This document shows positions 17,545-26,428 of a stretch of DNA of 47,174 nucleotides, piece by piece. The translations under genes and the position numbers were made by a program. The first letter of the stretch is position 1. Every line of letters begins with the position of its first letter. The stretch comes from Rodentibacter mrazii. GTDB lineage: Bacteria > Pseudomonadota > Gammaproteobacteria > Enterobacterales > Pasteurellaceae. A model generated the notes under the pieces. It did no database searches. It was not told the origin of the DNA and worked only from the letters and a program-made list of their open reading frames with translations. The stretch spans positions 1-47,174 of the forward strand of contig NZ_MLHG01000006.1 of assembly GCF_001998825.1 (NCBI RefSeq). The letters run 5' to 3'.

Positions 17545-19305
17545 GTGAGTTCATCTTTCTTTCAAGAACAATCCCTTAATTGGGAATCGCTACAACCCCA
17601 ATTAAGTTATACTGAACAACCCACTCAACCCCTTGATTTTTGGGCATTACAGCCGAATATCACAAATGCCCTTTCTTTGTTTTTGCGCAATCCAAATCGT
17701 TCCCTCATGGTGTTAAAAGCAGATGATCAGATTGATTATGCTGCCTTGCTTATGCCGTTAGTCCGGAAAATGCTACCCCAAGTGCGGTCGATTTTTGGGG
17801 TAAATTACATTGTGGAACAGGGAGATTCTTTTTCATTTCCTCGAATAGTGGTTGAGCCGGCAAAATCGTTGGAAGATAATTTCGCTGCTTCAGGAGAGGT
17901 GCTAAGCGCATTATATTGCGATCAATTTCAGCTCTTTGGTAGTGTGAAAGTGCATCCGGGTTCGCAAGATATTCAACTTCATCCGGGACTAGTTCACCGT
18001 GCTAATGGGGGCGTATTGATTTTGAGTGCTTCAACATTATTGGCACAATTTGATTTGTGGCAGCGTTTAAAACATATTTTACAAACCAAACGCTTCGATT
18101 GGTATTCTGCACATCCCTTTAAAACACTATCTTGCGAAATTCCGAGTTATCCGCTTGATGTCAAAGTGATCGTGTTAGGCAATCGCACAGAACTTGCCAC
18201 ATTAGGAGAACTGGAAGAAAATTTATACAATTTTGCGGATTATGCCGAAATTGAAAGCTATCTTTCGGTAACCGATATTGATGAGCAAAAAAATTGGGTT
18301 AGCTATGTTCAAGGTGTAGCGGAAGAAAATCAGCTCGCTTTGGATTTTTCAGCATTGAATAAATTGTATCAATTTCTTGTAAGAGAAAGTGAGAATCGAT
18401 TTTTAATTAATGCTTCTCCCGCAATATTGAAAAATATACTACTTAATACCGCGACACTTGCACAAAAAACATCACTAAGTGCGGTTGATTTTGAGGCATT
18501 TTTTCAACAGCAAAGACTACAACACGGCTTTTTAAAAGAACAAACCTATGCCGATATTCTCAATGAACAGGTTTATGTGGAAACAGCAGGTGAAATTGTC
18601 GGGCAAATTAATGGTTTATCCGTGATTGAATACCCCGGTACACCTGTGGTCTTTGGTGAGCCTTCACGTATTAGTTGCGTAGTGCAATTTGGTGAAGGGG
18701 AAGTGGTGGACGTAGAACGTAAAAATGAACTCGCCGGAAATTTACACGGTAAAGGAATGATGATTGCGCAAGCCTGTTTGTCGAATATTTTGGAATTACC
18801 TTCACAGCTCCCTTTTTCCGCCTCCCTTGTTTTTGAGCAATCTTATGGTGAAATTGATGGAGACAGTGCATCGTTAGCAATTTTTTGCGTGCTCGTCAGT
18901 GCATTGGCTGAATTGCCCTTGCCACAACATATCGCAGTAACCGGTTCAATTGATCAATTTGGACTTGTACATGCAGTAGGCGGTGTGAATGATAAAATTG
19001 AGGGTTTTTTCACAATTTGCCAACGGAGAGGGCTTACCGGAAAGCAAGGAGTCATTATTCCGGCAACAACCATTCAGCAATTGAGCCTTTCTGATGAAGT
19101 AGTAAGTGCGGTCAAAAATGGCGAATTTTTTATTTTTCCGGTAGAAGATATTTATCAAACCTGTGAATTGATTTTCCAACGGGATCTATTAGAAGAAAAT
19201 CAAATTTACGAAGATAGCAAAACGCCGATTTCTCGTCTTATCCAGCGACGAATTGATTTTCGTGCAGAGCCACCGAAGAAAGGCTTGTTTAATTTTTTCA
19301 GATAG
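17545..19305 (+). CDS. ycbZ: Lon-like protease YcbZ (LonB-type)
   Basis: A 586-residue protein with a C-terminal Lon protease domain. The catalytic dyad is intact: S441 in GDSAS and K484 in NDKIEG, 43 residues apart as in Lon. The N-terminal half has no recognisable Walker A, matching the inactive or divergent ATPase part of the YcbZ branch. Substrates are not known to me. The likely start is GTG at 17545, with no strong ribosome binding site; no better in-frame ATG lies upstream. Three uptake signals lie inside the gene. The gene is followed by its own terminator and fabA. Confidence 0.92.
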   Translation: MSSSFFQEQSLNWESLQPQLSYTEQPTQPLDFWALQPNITNALSLFLRNPNRSLMVLKADDQIDYAALLMPLVRKMLPQVRSIFGVNYIVEQGDSFSFPRIVVEPAKSLEDNFAASGEVLSALYCDQFQLFGSVKVHPGSQDIQLHPGLVHRANGGVLILSASTLLAQFDLWQRLKHILQTKRFDWYSAHPFKTLSCEIPSYPLDVKVIVLGNRTELATLGELEENLYNFADYAEIESYLSVTDIDEQKNWVSYVQGVAEENQLALDFSALNKLYQFLVRESENRFLINASPAILKNILLNTATLAQKTSLSAVDFEAFFQQQRLQHGFLKEQTYADILNEQVYVETAGEIVGQINGLSVIEYPGTPVVFGEPSRISCVVQFGEGEVVDVERKNELAGNLHGKGMMIAQACLSNILELPSQLPFSASLVFEQSYGEIDGDSASLAIFCVLVSALAELPLPQHIAVTGSIDQFGLVHAVGGVNDKIEGFFTICQRRGLTGKQGVIIPATTIQQLSLSDEVVSAVKNGEFFIFPVEDIYQTCELIFQRDLLEENQIYEDSKTPISRLIQRRIDFRAEPPKKGLFNFFR

Positions 19306-19315
19306 TTACAAGTTA

Positions 19316-19345
19316 AAGAGCGAACAAATGTTCGCTCTTCTTTTT
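19316..19345 (+). terminator. Intrinsic terminator of ycbZ
   Basis: AAGAGCGAAC (19316-19325), loop AAAT, GTTCGCTCTT (19330-19339), followed by CTTTTT. The stem is perfect over ten base pairs. Confidence 0.88.
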
Positions 19346-19392
19346 ACATGATGTCGATGGTTCCATCATTGCAAAACTGATCGGACAAGTTC

Positions 19393-19440
19393 AGCTAACA
19401 AGTGTTTTCTATTTACAGTATTTCTTATTCCTTTTAAAAT
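19393..19440 (+). promoter_or_regulatory. fabA promoter with a FabR-like palindrome
   Basis: TTTACA at 19412-19417 and TAAAAT at 19435-19440 are 17 bases apart, giving a start near 19447. Directly upstream, AGCTAACAAGTGTTTTCT at 19393-19410 is a partial palindrome resembling the E. coli FabR operator, which has a core of ACA-N2-TGT type. The promoter is a fair match. FabR control is an inference; no fabR gene is in the window. Confidence 0.5.
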
Positions 19441-19488
19441 GCTTAATATCAGTGATTCACTGGAATAAAATAAATTATAGGAAGAAAA

Positions 19489-20022
19489 ATGCAAAACACT
19501 TGTACACCAAATAAGAAAGAAAGTTACAGCTATGAAGATTTACTTGCATCCGGCCGTGGTGAACTATTTGGTGCTGAAGGGCCACAACTTCCCGCCCCAA
19601 CAATGTTAATGATGGATCGTATTGTGAAAATGACGGAAGACGGTGGCACTTTTGGAAAAGGCTATATTGAGGCAGAATTGGATATTCATCCGGATTTACC
19701 TTTTTTTAGCTGCCATTTTATTGGCGATCCGGTGATGCCGGGATGTTTAGGTTTAGATGCGATGTGGCAGCTGGTCGGCTTTTTTCTAGGTTGGAGCGGC
19801 GGTAAAGGAAAAGGTCGTGCATTAGGTGTTGGGGAAGTCAAATTTACCGGTCAGGTTTTACCCACAGCAAAAAAAGTGATTTATCGGATTAATATGAAGC
19901 GGGTGATTAATCGTAAATTAGTCATGGGAATGGCTGACGGTGAAGTCGAAGTCGATGGACGCATTATTTATACCGCTACGGATCTGAAAGTCGGGCTGTT
20001 TCAAGATACCTCTACTTTTTAA
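19489..20022 (+). CDS. fabA: 3-hydroxydecanoyl-ACP dehydratase / isomerase
   Basis: Introduces the double bond of unsaturated fatty acids by dehydrating hydroxydecanoyl-ACP and isomerising the product. The 177-residue hot-dog fold protein has the catalytic histidine H76 in [13 protein letters not shown] and aspartate D90 in [15 protein letters not shown]. The C-terminus [10 protein letters not shown] is close to that of E. coli FabA. The ATG has AGGAAGA at 19479-19485. Together with accD in this window it belongs to fatty acid synthesis, though the two are not in one operon. Confidence 0.97.
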   Translation: MQNTCTPNKKESYSYEDLLASGRGELFGAEGPQLPAPTMLMMDRIVKMTEDGGTFGKGYIEAELDIHPDLPFFSCHFIGDPVMPGCLGLDAMWQLVGFFLGWSGGKGKGRALGVGEVKFTGQVLPTAKKVIYRINMKRVINRKLVMGMADGEVEVDGRIIYTATDLKVGLFQDTSTF

Positions 20023-20091
20023 TGGCAGGAAAGCGATAAAAAATATCGGTCGTAGCGATTTAAAGCTGTAGGATATGCTTAATTGATTTTG

Positions 20092-20118
20092 AGGACAAGC
20101 TGATGGCTTGTCCTTTTT
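20092..20118 (+). terminator. Intrinsic terminator of fabA
   Basis: AGGACAAGC (20092-20100), loop TGATG, GCTTGTCCT (20106-20114), followed by TTTT. It lies between convergent fabA and ybaK. Confidence 0.82.
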
Positions 20119-20133
20119 CATTATTCCCAATTC

Positions 20134-20613
20134 TTATTCTTCATCAATTATATTCACAAACTTAGCATTTAATAAATTGGCTAAATCTCTAGGCGCAAGC
20201 TCTACACTTAATCCTCGTTTTCCTCCGGAAACATAAATGGTTTCAAATTCAAGTGCGGTTGAATTTATAACTGTTTTTAAACGTTTCTTTTGTGCGAGGG
20301 GGCTAATTCCCCCTAACAAATATCCACTGCTTTTTTGAGCAATATCTTTGTCTGCCATTTCTAGTTTTTTGACGTCAATCGCTTTAGCGGCTTTTTTTAA
20401 ATTCAGCATATCGGATGTGGGTAAAACAAAACAGGCAAGCTTTTTTTGATCACCGTTCTCAGCTACAAGTAAGGTTTTGAAAGAACGATGGGGATCTATA
20501 CCTAATTTTTCCGCTGCTTCTTCGCCGAAATGGGTATTATTGGGATCGTGCTCATAAGTATGAAGAATAAAAGGAATTTTTTGTTTTTTAAGTAAATCGA
20601 TTGCCGGTGTCAT
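20134..20613 (-). CDS. ybaK: Cys-tRNA(Pro)/Cys-tRNA(Cys) deacylase YbaK
   Basis: Hydrolyses cysteine wrongly loaded on tRNA-Pro, acting in trans with prolyl-tRNA synthetase. The 159-residue protein is nearly collinear with H. influenzae HI1434, whose structure is known: [20 protein letters not shown], the conserved lysine K46 in RSFKTLLV, and [16 protein letters not shown]. An uptake signal lies inside at 20251-20259. It is divergent from usg with 57 bases between the starts. Confidence 0.95.
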   Translation of the reverse strand: MTPAIDLLKKQKIPFILHTYEHDPNNTHFGEEAAEKLGIDPHRSFKTLLVAENGDQKKLACFVLPTSDMLNLKKAAKAIDVKKLEMADKDIAQKSSGYLLGGISPLAQKKRLKTVINSTALEFETIYVSGGKRGLSVELAPRDLANLLNAKFVNIIDEE

Positions 20614-20670
20614 TTTATTTTTAGCCCTTTTTTTGTAGAATGGGGCGCTTATTTTATAGCGGAGAAAAAA

Positions 20671-21645
20671 ATGGATGCAAGCCTAAATATTGCCATTGCG
20701 GCAGAATTTGAATTATGTGAGAAAATTGCTGAAGCTCTTGAAGAAAGTAAACTAACGATAGGTAGCATATCAATTGTAGAAATTTCCCCTTTTGATGAAG
20801 AACAAGGTGTGCGTTTTAACAATAAAAGCGTTGTACAGCGTTCTGCGCAAGAAATGGATTGGTCTGAGATTAATTACCTCTTTTTTTCCGGTGATGTCGA
20901 ACAGTTAGCCTCTATTGCGATTGCTGCTGAAAGCGGTTGCGTAATCATTGATATGAAAGGCGTATGCGCTGCACTTTCCGATGTACCTGTTGTAGTACCG
21001 ACAATTAATGAGGGTGATTTAGTTGAATTAAGACAACGTAATATTGTGAGTTTGCCGGATCCTCAAGTTAGCCAACTTGCTTTGGCGATTTCGCCAGTAT
21101 TGCAAACAACTAATATTACTCAAATTTTTGCGACTTCCTTGCTTCCTGCTTCTTATCAAAATGGTGAAACTGTCAGTAAATTAGCAGGACAAACAGCACG
21201 TTTGTTGAATGGTATCCCGTTAGATGACGATGAAAAGCGGTTAGCATTTGATGTCTATTCACAAAAAACAACAGCCTTGTCAGAACAATTTCAAAAGATT
21301 TTTCCTCAATGTAATTCTGTGCTATTTCATGCTGTGCAAGTACCGGTATTTTATGGTATGGCGCAGAAAGTGACCGTACTTTGGGATTATGAGACGGATT
21401 TCCAACCGCAAGATAATGAACTTTTACAATACCATGGTACAAGTATTACACCAGTAATAAATGGGGAAAGAGAAAGTGGGGAAAGACAGGTAAAACTACA
21501 TATTAATCTGTTAAGTGCGGTTGAAAACGGCATGGAATTTTGGACGGTAGCGGATGATCAACGTTTTAATCTCGCTTATCTTGCTGTCAAATTACTCGAA
21601 GCTATTTATCATCAAGGTTATAATTTTAAGGAACAATTATGTTAG
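20671..21645 (+). CDS. usg: USG-1 protein, aspartate-semialdehyde dehydrogenase-like
   Basis: A 324-residue homologue of aspartate-semialdehyde dehydrogenase of the USG-1 type. The N-terminal Rossmann part is weak, and the dehydrogenase active-site cysteine block is not seen at its expected place, so catalytic activity is doubtful, as for the family. The central [13 protein letters not shown] and GERQVKLHI match the family dimer region. The ATG has GGAGA at 20661-20665. It overlaps the next gene by seven bases, so the two are co-translated. Function is unknown. Confidence 0.85.
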   Translation: MDASLNIAIAAEFELCEKIAEALEESKLTIGSISIVEISPFDEEQGVRFNNKSVVQRSAQEMDWSEINYLFFSGDVEQLASIAIAAESGCVIIDMKGVCAALSDVPVVVPTINEGDLVELRQRNIVSLPDPQVSQLALAISPVLQTTNITQIFATSLLPASYQNGETVSKLAGQTARLLNGIPLDDDEKRLAFDVYSQKTTALSEQFQKIFPQCNSVLFHAVQVPVFYGMAQKVTVLWDYETDFQPQDNELLQYHGTSITPVINGERESGERQVKLHINLLSAVENGMEFWTVADDQRFNLAYLAVKLLEAIYHQGYNFKEQLC

Positions 21646-22934
21646 AACGAGTCTTTAAGTTACGTGAAAAAGGTTCAACCACAAAAACTGAAATTATTGC
21701 GGGTATCACCACCTTTTTTACTATGGTTTATATTGTATTTGTTAATCCATCGATATTAGGTGATGCAGGAATGGACAAACAAGTTGTCTTTGTTACCACT
21801 TGTTTAATTGCGGGTATTGGCACGATGGCAATGGGGTTATTTAGTAATTTGCCGATCGCCCTTGCGCCGGCAATGGGGTTGAATGCCTTTTTCGCTTATG
21901 TAGTTGTTGGGAAGTTGGGCTATTCTTGGGAAATCGGAATGGGAACCATTTTTTGGGGTTCTGTCGGTTTATTCGTCCTAACGCTTTTACAAATTCGTTA
22001 TTGGTTAATGGCGTCCATTCCGTTAAGTATTCGTGTAGGAATTGGAGCCGGGATCGGTTTTTTCATTGCATTAATTGGTTTTAAAAATATGGGGCTTGTG
22101 GTGGCTAATCCGGCTACCTTAGTGGCGCTTGGTGATTTGCATGATCCTACGGTGTTACTTGGCGTACTTGGTTTCTTTATTATCGTTGTATTGGCTGCCC
22201 GTAATATTTTTTCCGGTGTATTGATTTCTATTGCGGTCGTCACGGGGCTTGCGCTTTGGTTGGATGAATCGGTAATGTTTCACGGTGTGATTTCAATGCC
22301 GCCTGCATTAGATGCCGTAGTTGGCAAAGTGGATATTGCCGGTGCGTTGGATACCGCATTGCTGGGGATTATTTTCTCATTTTTATTGGTAAACCTATTT
22401 GATTCTTCCGGTACATTATTGGGTGTAACCGACAAAGCAGGCATTAGCGATGAAAACGGACGTTTCCCAAAAATGAAACAAGCCCTATTGGTTGATAGTA
22501 TCAGTGCGGTGGGCGGTTCATATATCGGTACTTCCGCAATCAGCACTTATATCGAAAGTGGCGCAGGGGTCTCCGTGGGCGGACGCACAGGTTTAACGGC
22601 AGTAACCGTCGGCGTGTTATTTTTATTGACGATTTTCTTCTCACCACTTACTGCCGTCGTGCCAACTTATGCGACTGCCGGCGCATTGGTCTATGTGGGT
22701 ATTTTAATGGCATCCAGCCTCATTCGTGTGTCATGGGATGATTTAACAGAAGCAACGCCGGCATTTATTACCGCAGCCATGATGCCTTTCACTTATTCCA
22801 TCACGGAGGGGATCGCCTTTGGTTTTATCAGCTATTGTATTATGAAAGCCAGCACCGGCCGCATTAAAGAAATCAATGCACCTGTTTGGGTCGTATCGCT
22901 TTTATTTATTGCGAAATTTGTTTGGGTAGGTTAA
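21639..22934 (+). CDS. NCS2 family purine (adenine or guanine/hypoxanthine) permease
   Basis: A 431-residue inner-membrane proton symporter of the AzgA-like branch of NCS2. It starts [20 protein letters not shown] and shows ALAPAMGLNAFFAYVVVG, the family substrate-site block, then LFDSSGTLLGVTDKAG and GTSAISTYIESGAGVSVGGRTG. About 12-14 hydrophobic segments are visible. The ATG has AAGGAAC at 21628-21634 and overlaps usg. E. coli relatives are AdeP/AdeQ and GhxP/GhxQ; which purine this copy carries is not clear from sequence. Confidence 0.9.
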   Translation: MLERVFKLREKGSTTKTEIIAGITTFFTMVYIVFVNPSILGDAGMDKQVVFVTTCLIAGIGTMAMGLFSNLPIALAPAMGLNAFFAYVVVGKLGYSWEIGMGTIFWGSVGLFVLTLLQIRYWLMASIPLSIRVGIGAGIGFFIALIGFKNMGLVVANPATLVALGDLHDPTVLLGVLGFFIIVVLAARNIFSGVLISIAVVTGLALWLDESVMFHGVISMPPALDAVVGKVDIAGALDTALLGIIFSFLLVNLFDSSGTLLGVTDKAGISDENGRFPKMKQALLVDSISAVGGSYIGTSAISTYIESGAGVSVGGRTGLTAVTVGVLFLLTIFFSPLTAVVPTYATAGALVYVGILMASSLIRVSWDDLTEATPAFITAAMMPFTYSITEGIAFGFISYCIMKASTGRIKEINAPVWVVSLLFIAKFVWVG

Positions 22935-22938
22935 TGAC

Positions 22939-22965
22939 AGGGCGAGCCTAAGGTTCGCCCTTTTT
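22939..22965 (+). terminator. Intrinsic terminator after the purine permease gene
   Basis: AGGGCGAGCC (22939-22948), loop TAA, GGTTCGCCCT (22952-22961) with one G-T pair, followed by TTTT. It starts just five bases after the stop. Confidence 0.85.
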
Positions 22966-22991
22966 ATATTCAAAGAAATAAAGGACATATT

Positions 22992-23348
22992 ATGCAAAAT
23001 ATTCTTTTCATCATTCATTCCTCGCCTTATGGGGACGAACATTTTTTTAGTGCATTACGTTTGGCATTACAATTGCAGGAACAGCATAAAAGTGCGGTCA
23101 ATTTAAAGCTGTTTTTGATGTCGGATGCGGTGAACGGGGGGCTGGCAAAACAAAATCCGGCGGAAGGGTATCATTTACAGCAAATGCTGGAAATTTTAAC
23201 GGCTCAAGGGGCAACCGTAAAACTTTGTAAAACCTGTACCAATGCACGTGGTATCACCGAATTACCTTTAGCGGAAGGGGTCGAAATCGGTACTCTCGTT
23301 GAGTTAGCGGATTGGACTGTTGAGGCGGATAAAGTGTTAAATTTTTAA
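22992..23348 (+). CDS. ychN: DsrE-family protein YchN
   Basis: A 118-residue cytoplasmic protein of the DsrE/DsrF fold, collinear with E. coli YchN: FLMSDAVNGGLAKQ, YHLQQMLEILTAQG, and KLCKTCTNARGI with two cysteines, ending VEADKVLNF. Relatives form hexamers and some take part in sulfur transfer, but the role of YchN is not established. It is a single gene between two terminators. An uptake signal lies at 23090-23098. The ATG has AAAGGACAT at 22980-22988. Confidence 0.92.
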   Translation: MQNILFIIHSSPYGDEHFFSALRLALQLQEQHKSAVNLKLFLMSDAVNGGLAKQNPAEGYHLQQMLEILTAQGATVKLCKTCTNARGITELPLAEGVEIGTLVELADWTVEADKVLNF

Positions 23349-23356
23349 TCAATATG

Positions 23357-23387
23357 AATGGCTTACATGATGTAAGCCATTTATTTT
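23357..23387. terminator. Terminator between convergent ychN and ynbE
   Basis: AATGGCTTACA (23357-23367), loop TGA, TGTAAGCCATT (23371-23381), followed by TATTTTTT. The eleven-base stem is perfect. It touches the ynbE stop, so it may serve both strands. Confidence 0.85.
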
Positions 23388-23575
23388 TTCTCTGATACGG
23401 CTTTAGCCTTTTCATCCATCGTGACATTAATATTGTGATCCACCACCACATTCATATTAATGGTGATCCCTTCTTTTGGTGTATCAAGTTGAATGGTCGG
23501 TGTGCAACCTGCCAATACATTAAGGAAAAATAAAGCAACAAAAAAGTGCGGTCGATTTTTAAGGTGTTTTTTCAT
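23381..23575 (-). CDS. ynbE: YnbE family outer-membrane lipoprotein
   Basis: A 64-residue lipoprotein with signal sequence and the lipobox LAGC; C24 is the expected lipidated residue. The mature part, TPTIQLDTPKEGITINMNVV, matches the YnbE family. In E. coli YnbE works with the AsmA-like protein YdbH, forming a bridge for phospholipid transport between membranes. Here its start overlaps the ydbH stop by 17 bases, so translation is coupled. The third partner gene, ydbL, does not follow. An uptake signal lies at 23544-23552. Confidence 0.9.
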   Translation of the reverse strand: MKKHLKNRPHFFVALFFLNVLAGCTPTIQLDTPKEGITINMNVVVDHNINVTMDEKAKAVSEKK

Positions 23576-26294
23576 GTTCTAAATTTTGATAAAGCCGATA
23601 TTGTAAATTTTGTTCAAACTGAGCGCCGTAGTCAATCATATTCCATAATTCAAACATATTTTCTTGGTGATGATAATTTAATGTAATTGGGTGATGTGTT
23701 GGTTTGTTGACATTGAAACCTTTGATTGTTGCGTTCAAATTCATTTGTCCGTTAGAGGTAAGATTAAGACTGGCATGGGAATGGCCAAGTTCCATTTCTT
23801 TTAATAAATCCACGATAATACTTTCGGTCCAGCCACCTTTTTTTAATCCCTTTGTCACTTCATCGTTTAATTTAATACGCATTTTACCGCTTTGTTGCAA
23901 TGTACCATTGCAAATAAGACAGGTGTGATTCTTTAACCAAAAAGGCAATGTCGCATTCATCCGTCCTTCTAAATGGATTTGGTTATATTGTGCCATCGCC
24001 ATAACCCGACTGAGATCAATGTGATGTAATTTGAGCGTAGCCATTTCACTTTGAGGGAAATTAAGTTTATCTAATGTTACCTCACCATCAAATAATCCGA
24101 TTCTCACCTTGCTCAAGGTAAGCGGTTTTAGTTTAGAATACGGATAAGTACCGGATAAATGAAATACAACGTCATTCAGGAATAATGCGCCTTTACGCAT
24201 ATTGTGAACAGAAACCTTAATGGGTTTTTTTGTTGAATTTTGTAAAAGATTATTCTGATAATTTAGCGGAAAATGAATGTCTAAATCCTCAATTTCCCCA
24301 TCAGGAAAAGAAAGTCCGACCTTATAAAGTTGCAGATTCCCCTTCATTGCAATTCCTTCGTGATCGATATTAAAATTGCCTATGCCTTTAATGTGACCAT
24401 GATGAATTAACCAGCCCCACTGTTGAGGAAAAAAGGATTGGAATACGTTTACCGATTGTTTTTTCCAGCTAATTTTTCCTTTTAGTGTTTGATTTTCATA
24501 GTGGGCAAGTAAGTCGATAGGACCAAGGGTGCCGGTCTTTAAATCTCCGGCAATATTAAAACGTTCTATACTTTCCCCATCAACACCGACACTAAAAATC
24601 GGCTTGGTAAAATGTCCGCCGTAATCAAAGGTAATCCGCTCACTTTTGACTTGTAATAAACCTCGAATGTGTTCTTTCTCATAATCCCAACGTAGTCGAT
24701 CTTTCAGCTCTAGAAAAAGTGGTGCCATTTTTATACCGTTAGTTTGTATTTTATTTGAAGAAGCCGTGAGTTGATTTAATTCAATATGGCTGCCTTGCCA
24801 AAAACCAGTACCTTGTAGATTCACCGACGTTTTTAAGGTTTTCCAATAGGCCTTGCCTTGAATCGTCCAATCCCAGCGGTTATTGGCATTGCTTTCCGCA
24901 TTGTGTAATTTATGTTGTGGATCACGTAGTTCAAAAACGGTTTTGATCCCCGCAATAAATTCATCGGCTTGCCCGTCCAGCTTCACATCAATATCAGAAA
25001 ATTGTGGTGTGAAACCTTGTAATGTTGCCAATAATCGACCATCTAACCCATATTTACTGATTTGTACATTATCTAAAGGTAAACGCATATGAATACTTGA
25101 ACCTTGTTGCTGATTATCCATTTTAAAAAGAGATCCCGTATTGAAACGAAGTAAAGGGTCATTAAATGAGCCACCGAGATGATAGCTTAAATTCGTGTGT
25201 GCAACCGTGTTGTTATAGCGTAAATCACCACGCGTTTTTAAATTAAAATGGATCTGATCTTGTTTTTCTCCACCACCAATTTCGCCATTTTCCCCAGAAA
25301 TCACTATCTCGCCTTTACCATACTCACCAAAAGTTTGTACGATGATATTGGTATCAATCCCAAAGGGTAGCCAGCCTTTTTGTGGTGTGCGTAACGACAA
25401 GCCTAAAAATCCTTTAATAGGCTGATAACCGTCAAAGGTCCAATAAAATGTTCCCCAAGAAATTTCCAGCCCGTTCCTAGTAAAAATAAATGGCACATCC
25501 AATAATGGCGATTTTCTTGTGAGATCTTGTGCCTTGATTACGCCATTTTCGCCTTCCCAAGACAATGTTGCTTCGCCGTTATTGACAGAAAAATGAGGGG
25601 TTTCCCATGCTAAGGTCATTTCTCCTTTTGGCTGTATTTGTAGAATTTCATCATTTAATTGAAGGTTAAAATCGGATTGATAAGATTGATTCTGTTCCGG
25701 TTGATAATTGATTTTTCCTTGCCAAATAAAGTGATTATCCTGAGGGGAAAGAGTGGATTGATGATGTAATGTTAATCCTTTGTCATTTTGAGCGGATAAA
25801 TTCAGCTGAAATTGATCCTGGTGACGATTTACCATTGCGGAAATATTGGCATTGAGAATGTCCTGCAAAACGAGGGGAATAAGATGGTTACCATTTGAAA
25901 CTTGAAATTGCTTAATATTAATTTCAAAGCTCGGTATTGTCGCAAAAAGTGCGGTCAATTTTATCGGTGTTTTATCATGGCTACTGGGTATAGTTTGAAT
26001 ACAAGCATAATCGACCACGGCATTTTCAACCGATAAATGGGGTGAAAACCAATCGGTGAGCTGAATATCATGTAGCTTTGCCAGCGTACATTTTCCTGAA
26101 TTGACTTGCAAAGTAGGGAGTGTTAATGCTTCACTGTTTATTGTCCAATCATCAGATAATTGCACAGAATAATTTGGCGTAAGGAAATAATTTACCACCC
26201 GTTCAATTTGTTTTGGCGCAATCCACCAAGGTAAAGAAATTGTTCCGATTAAAAGTATCAACGCCAATAAGGCACAATAGCGACCTTTTCGCAT
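23559..26294 (-). CDS. ydbH: YdbH family AsmA-like intermembrane phospholipid transport protein
   Basis: A 911-residue protein with an N-terminal membrane anchor at about residues 6-26 (CALLALILLIGTISLPWWIA) and a very long periplasmic part rich in beta-strand patterns. E. coli YdbH is of similar length (about 880). Family members TamB, YhdP and YdbH carry phospholipids to the outer membrane. The operon with ynbE strongly supports the call. It is divergent from recB. An uptake signal lies at 25947-25955. Confidence 0.9.
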   Translation of the reverse strand: MRKGRYCALLALILLIGTISLPWWIAPKQIERVVNYFLTPNYSVQLSDDWTINSEALTLPTLQVNSGKCTLAKLHDIQLTDWFSPHLSVENAVVDYACIQTIPSSHDKTPIKLTALFATIPSFEINIKQFQVSNGNHLIPLVLQDILNANISAMVNRHQDQFQLNLSAQNDKGLTLHHQSTLSPQDNHFIWQGKINYQPEQNQSYQSDFNLQLNDEILQIQPKGEMTLAWETPHFSVNNGEATLSWEGENGVIKAQDLTRKSPLLDVPFIFTRNGLEISWGTFYWTFDGYQPIKGFLGLSLRTPQKGWLPFGIDTNIIVQTFGEYGKGEIVISGENGEIGGGEKQDQIHFNLKTRGDLRYNNTVAHTNLSYHLGGSFNDPLLRFNTGSLFKMDNQQQGSSIHMRLPLDNVQISKYGLDGRLLATLQGFTPQFSDIDVKLDGQADEFIAGIKTVFELRDPQHKLHNAESNANNRWDWTIQGKAYWKTLKTSVNLQGTGFWQGSHIELNQLTASSNKIQTNGIKMAPLFLELKDRLRWDYEKEHIRGLLQVKSERITFDYGGHFTKPIFSVGVDGESIERFNIAGDLKTGTLGPIDLLAHYENQTLKGKISWKKQSVNVFQSFFPQQWGWLIHHGHIKGIGNFNIDHEGIAMKGNLQLYKVGLSFPDGEIEDLDIHFPLNYQNNLLQNSTKKPIKVSVHNMRKGALFLNDVVFHLSGTYPYSKLKPLTLSKVRIGLFDGEVTLDKLNFPQSEMATLKLHHIDLSRVMAMAQYNQIHLEGRMNATLPFWLKNHTCLICNGTLQQSGKMRIKLNDEVTKGLKKGGWTESIIVDLLKEMELGHSHASLNLTSNGQMNLNATIKGFNVNKPTHHPITLNYHHQENMFELWNMIDYGAQFEQNLQYRLYQNLEHEKTP

Positions 26295-26428
26295 ATTTCC
26301 CCAATTATCCTGTTTTTGTCGCGGCTTATTGTAACGAAATAATTGCCATTAAAAAATCAATTTAATACATAGCCAAAGCAACAATTCCCCCCTACAATAA
26401 CGCTATTTAATCCCACATTTGCGAAACT

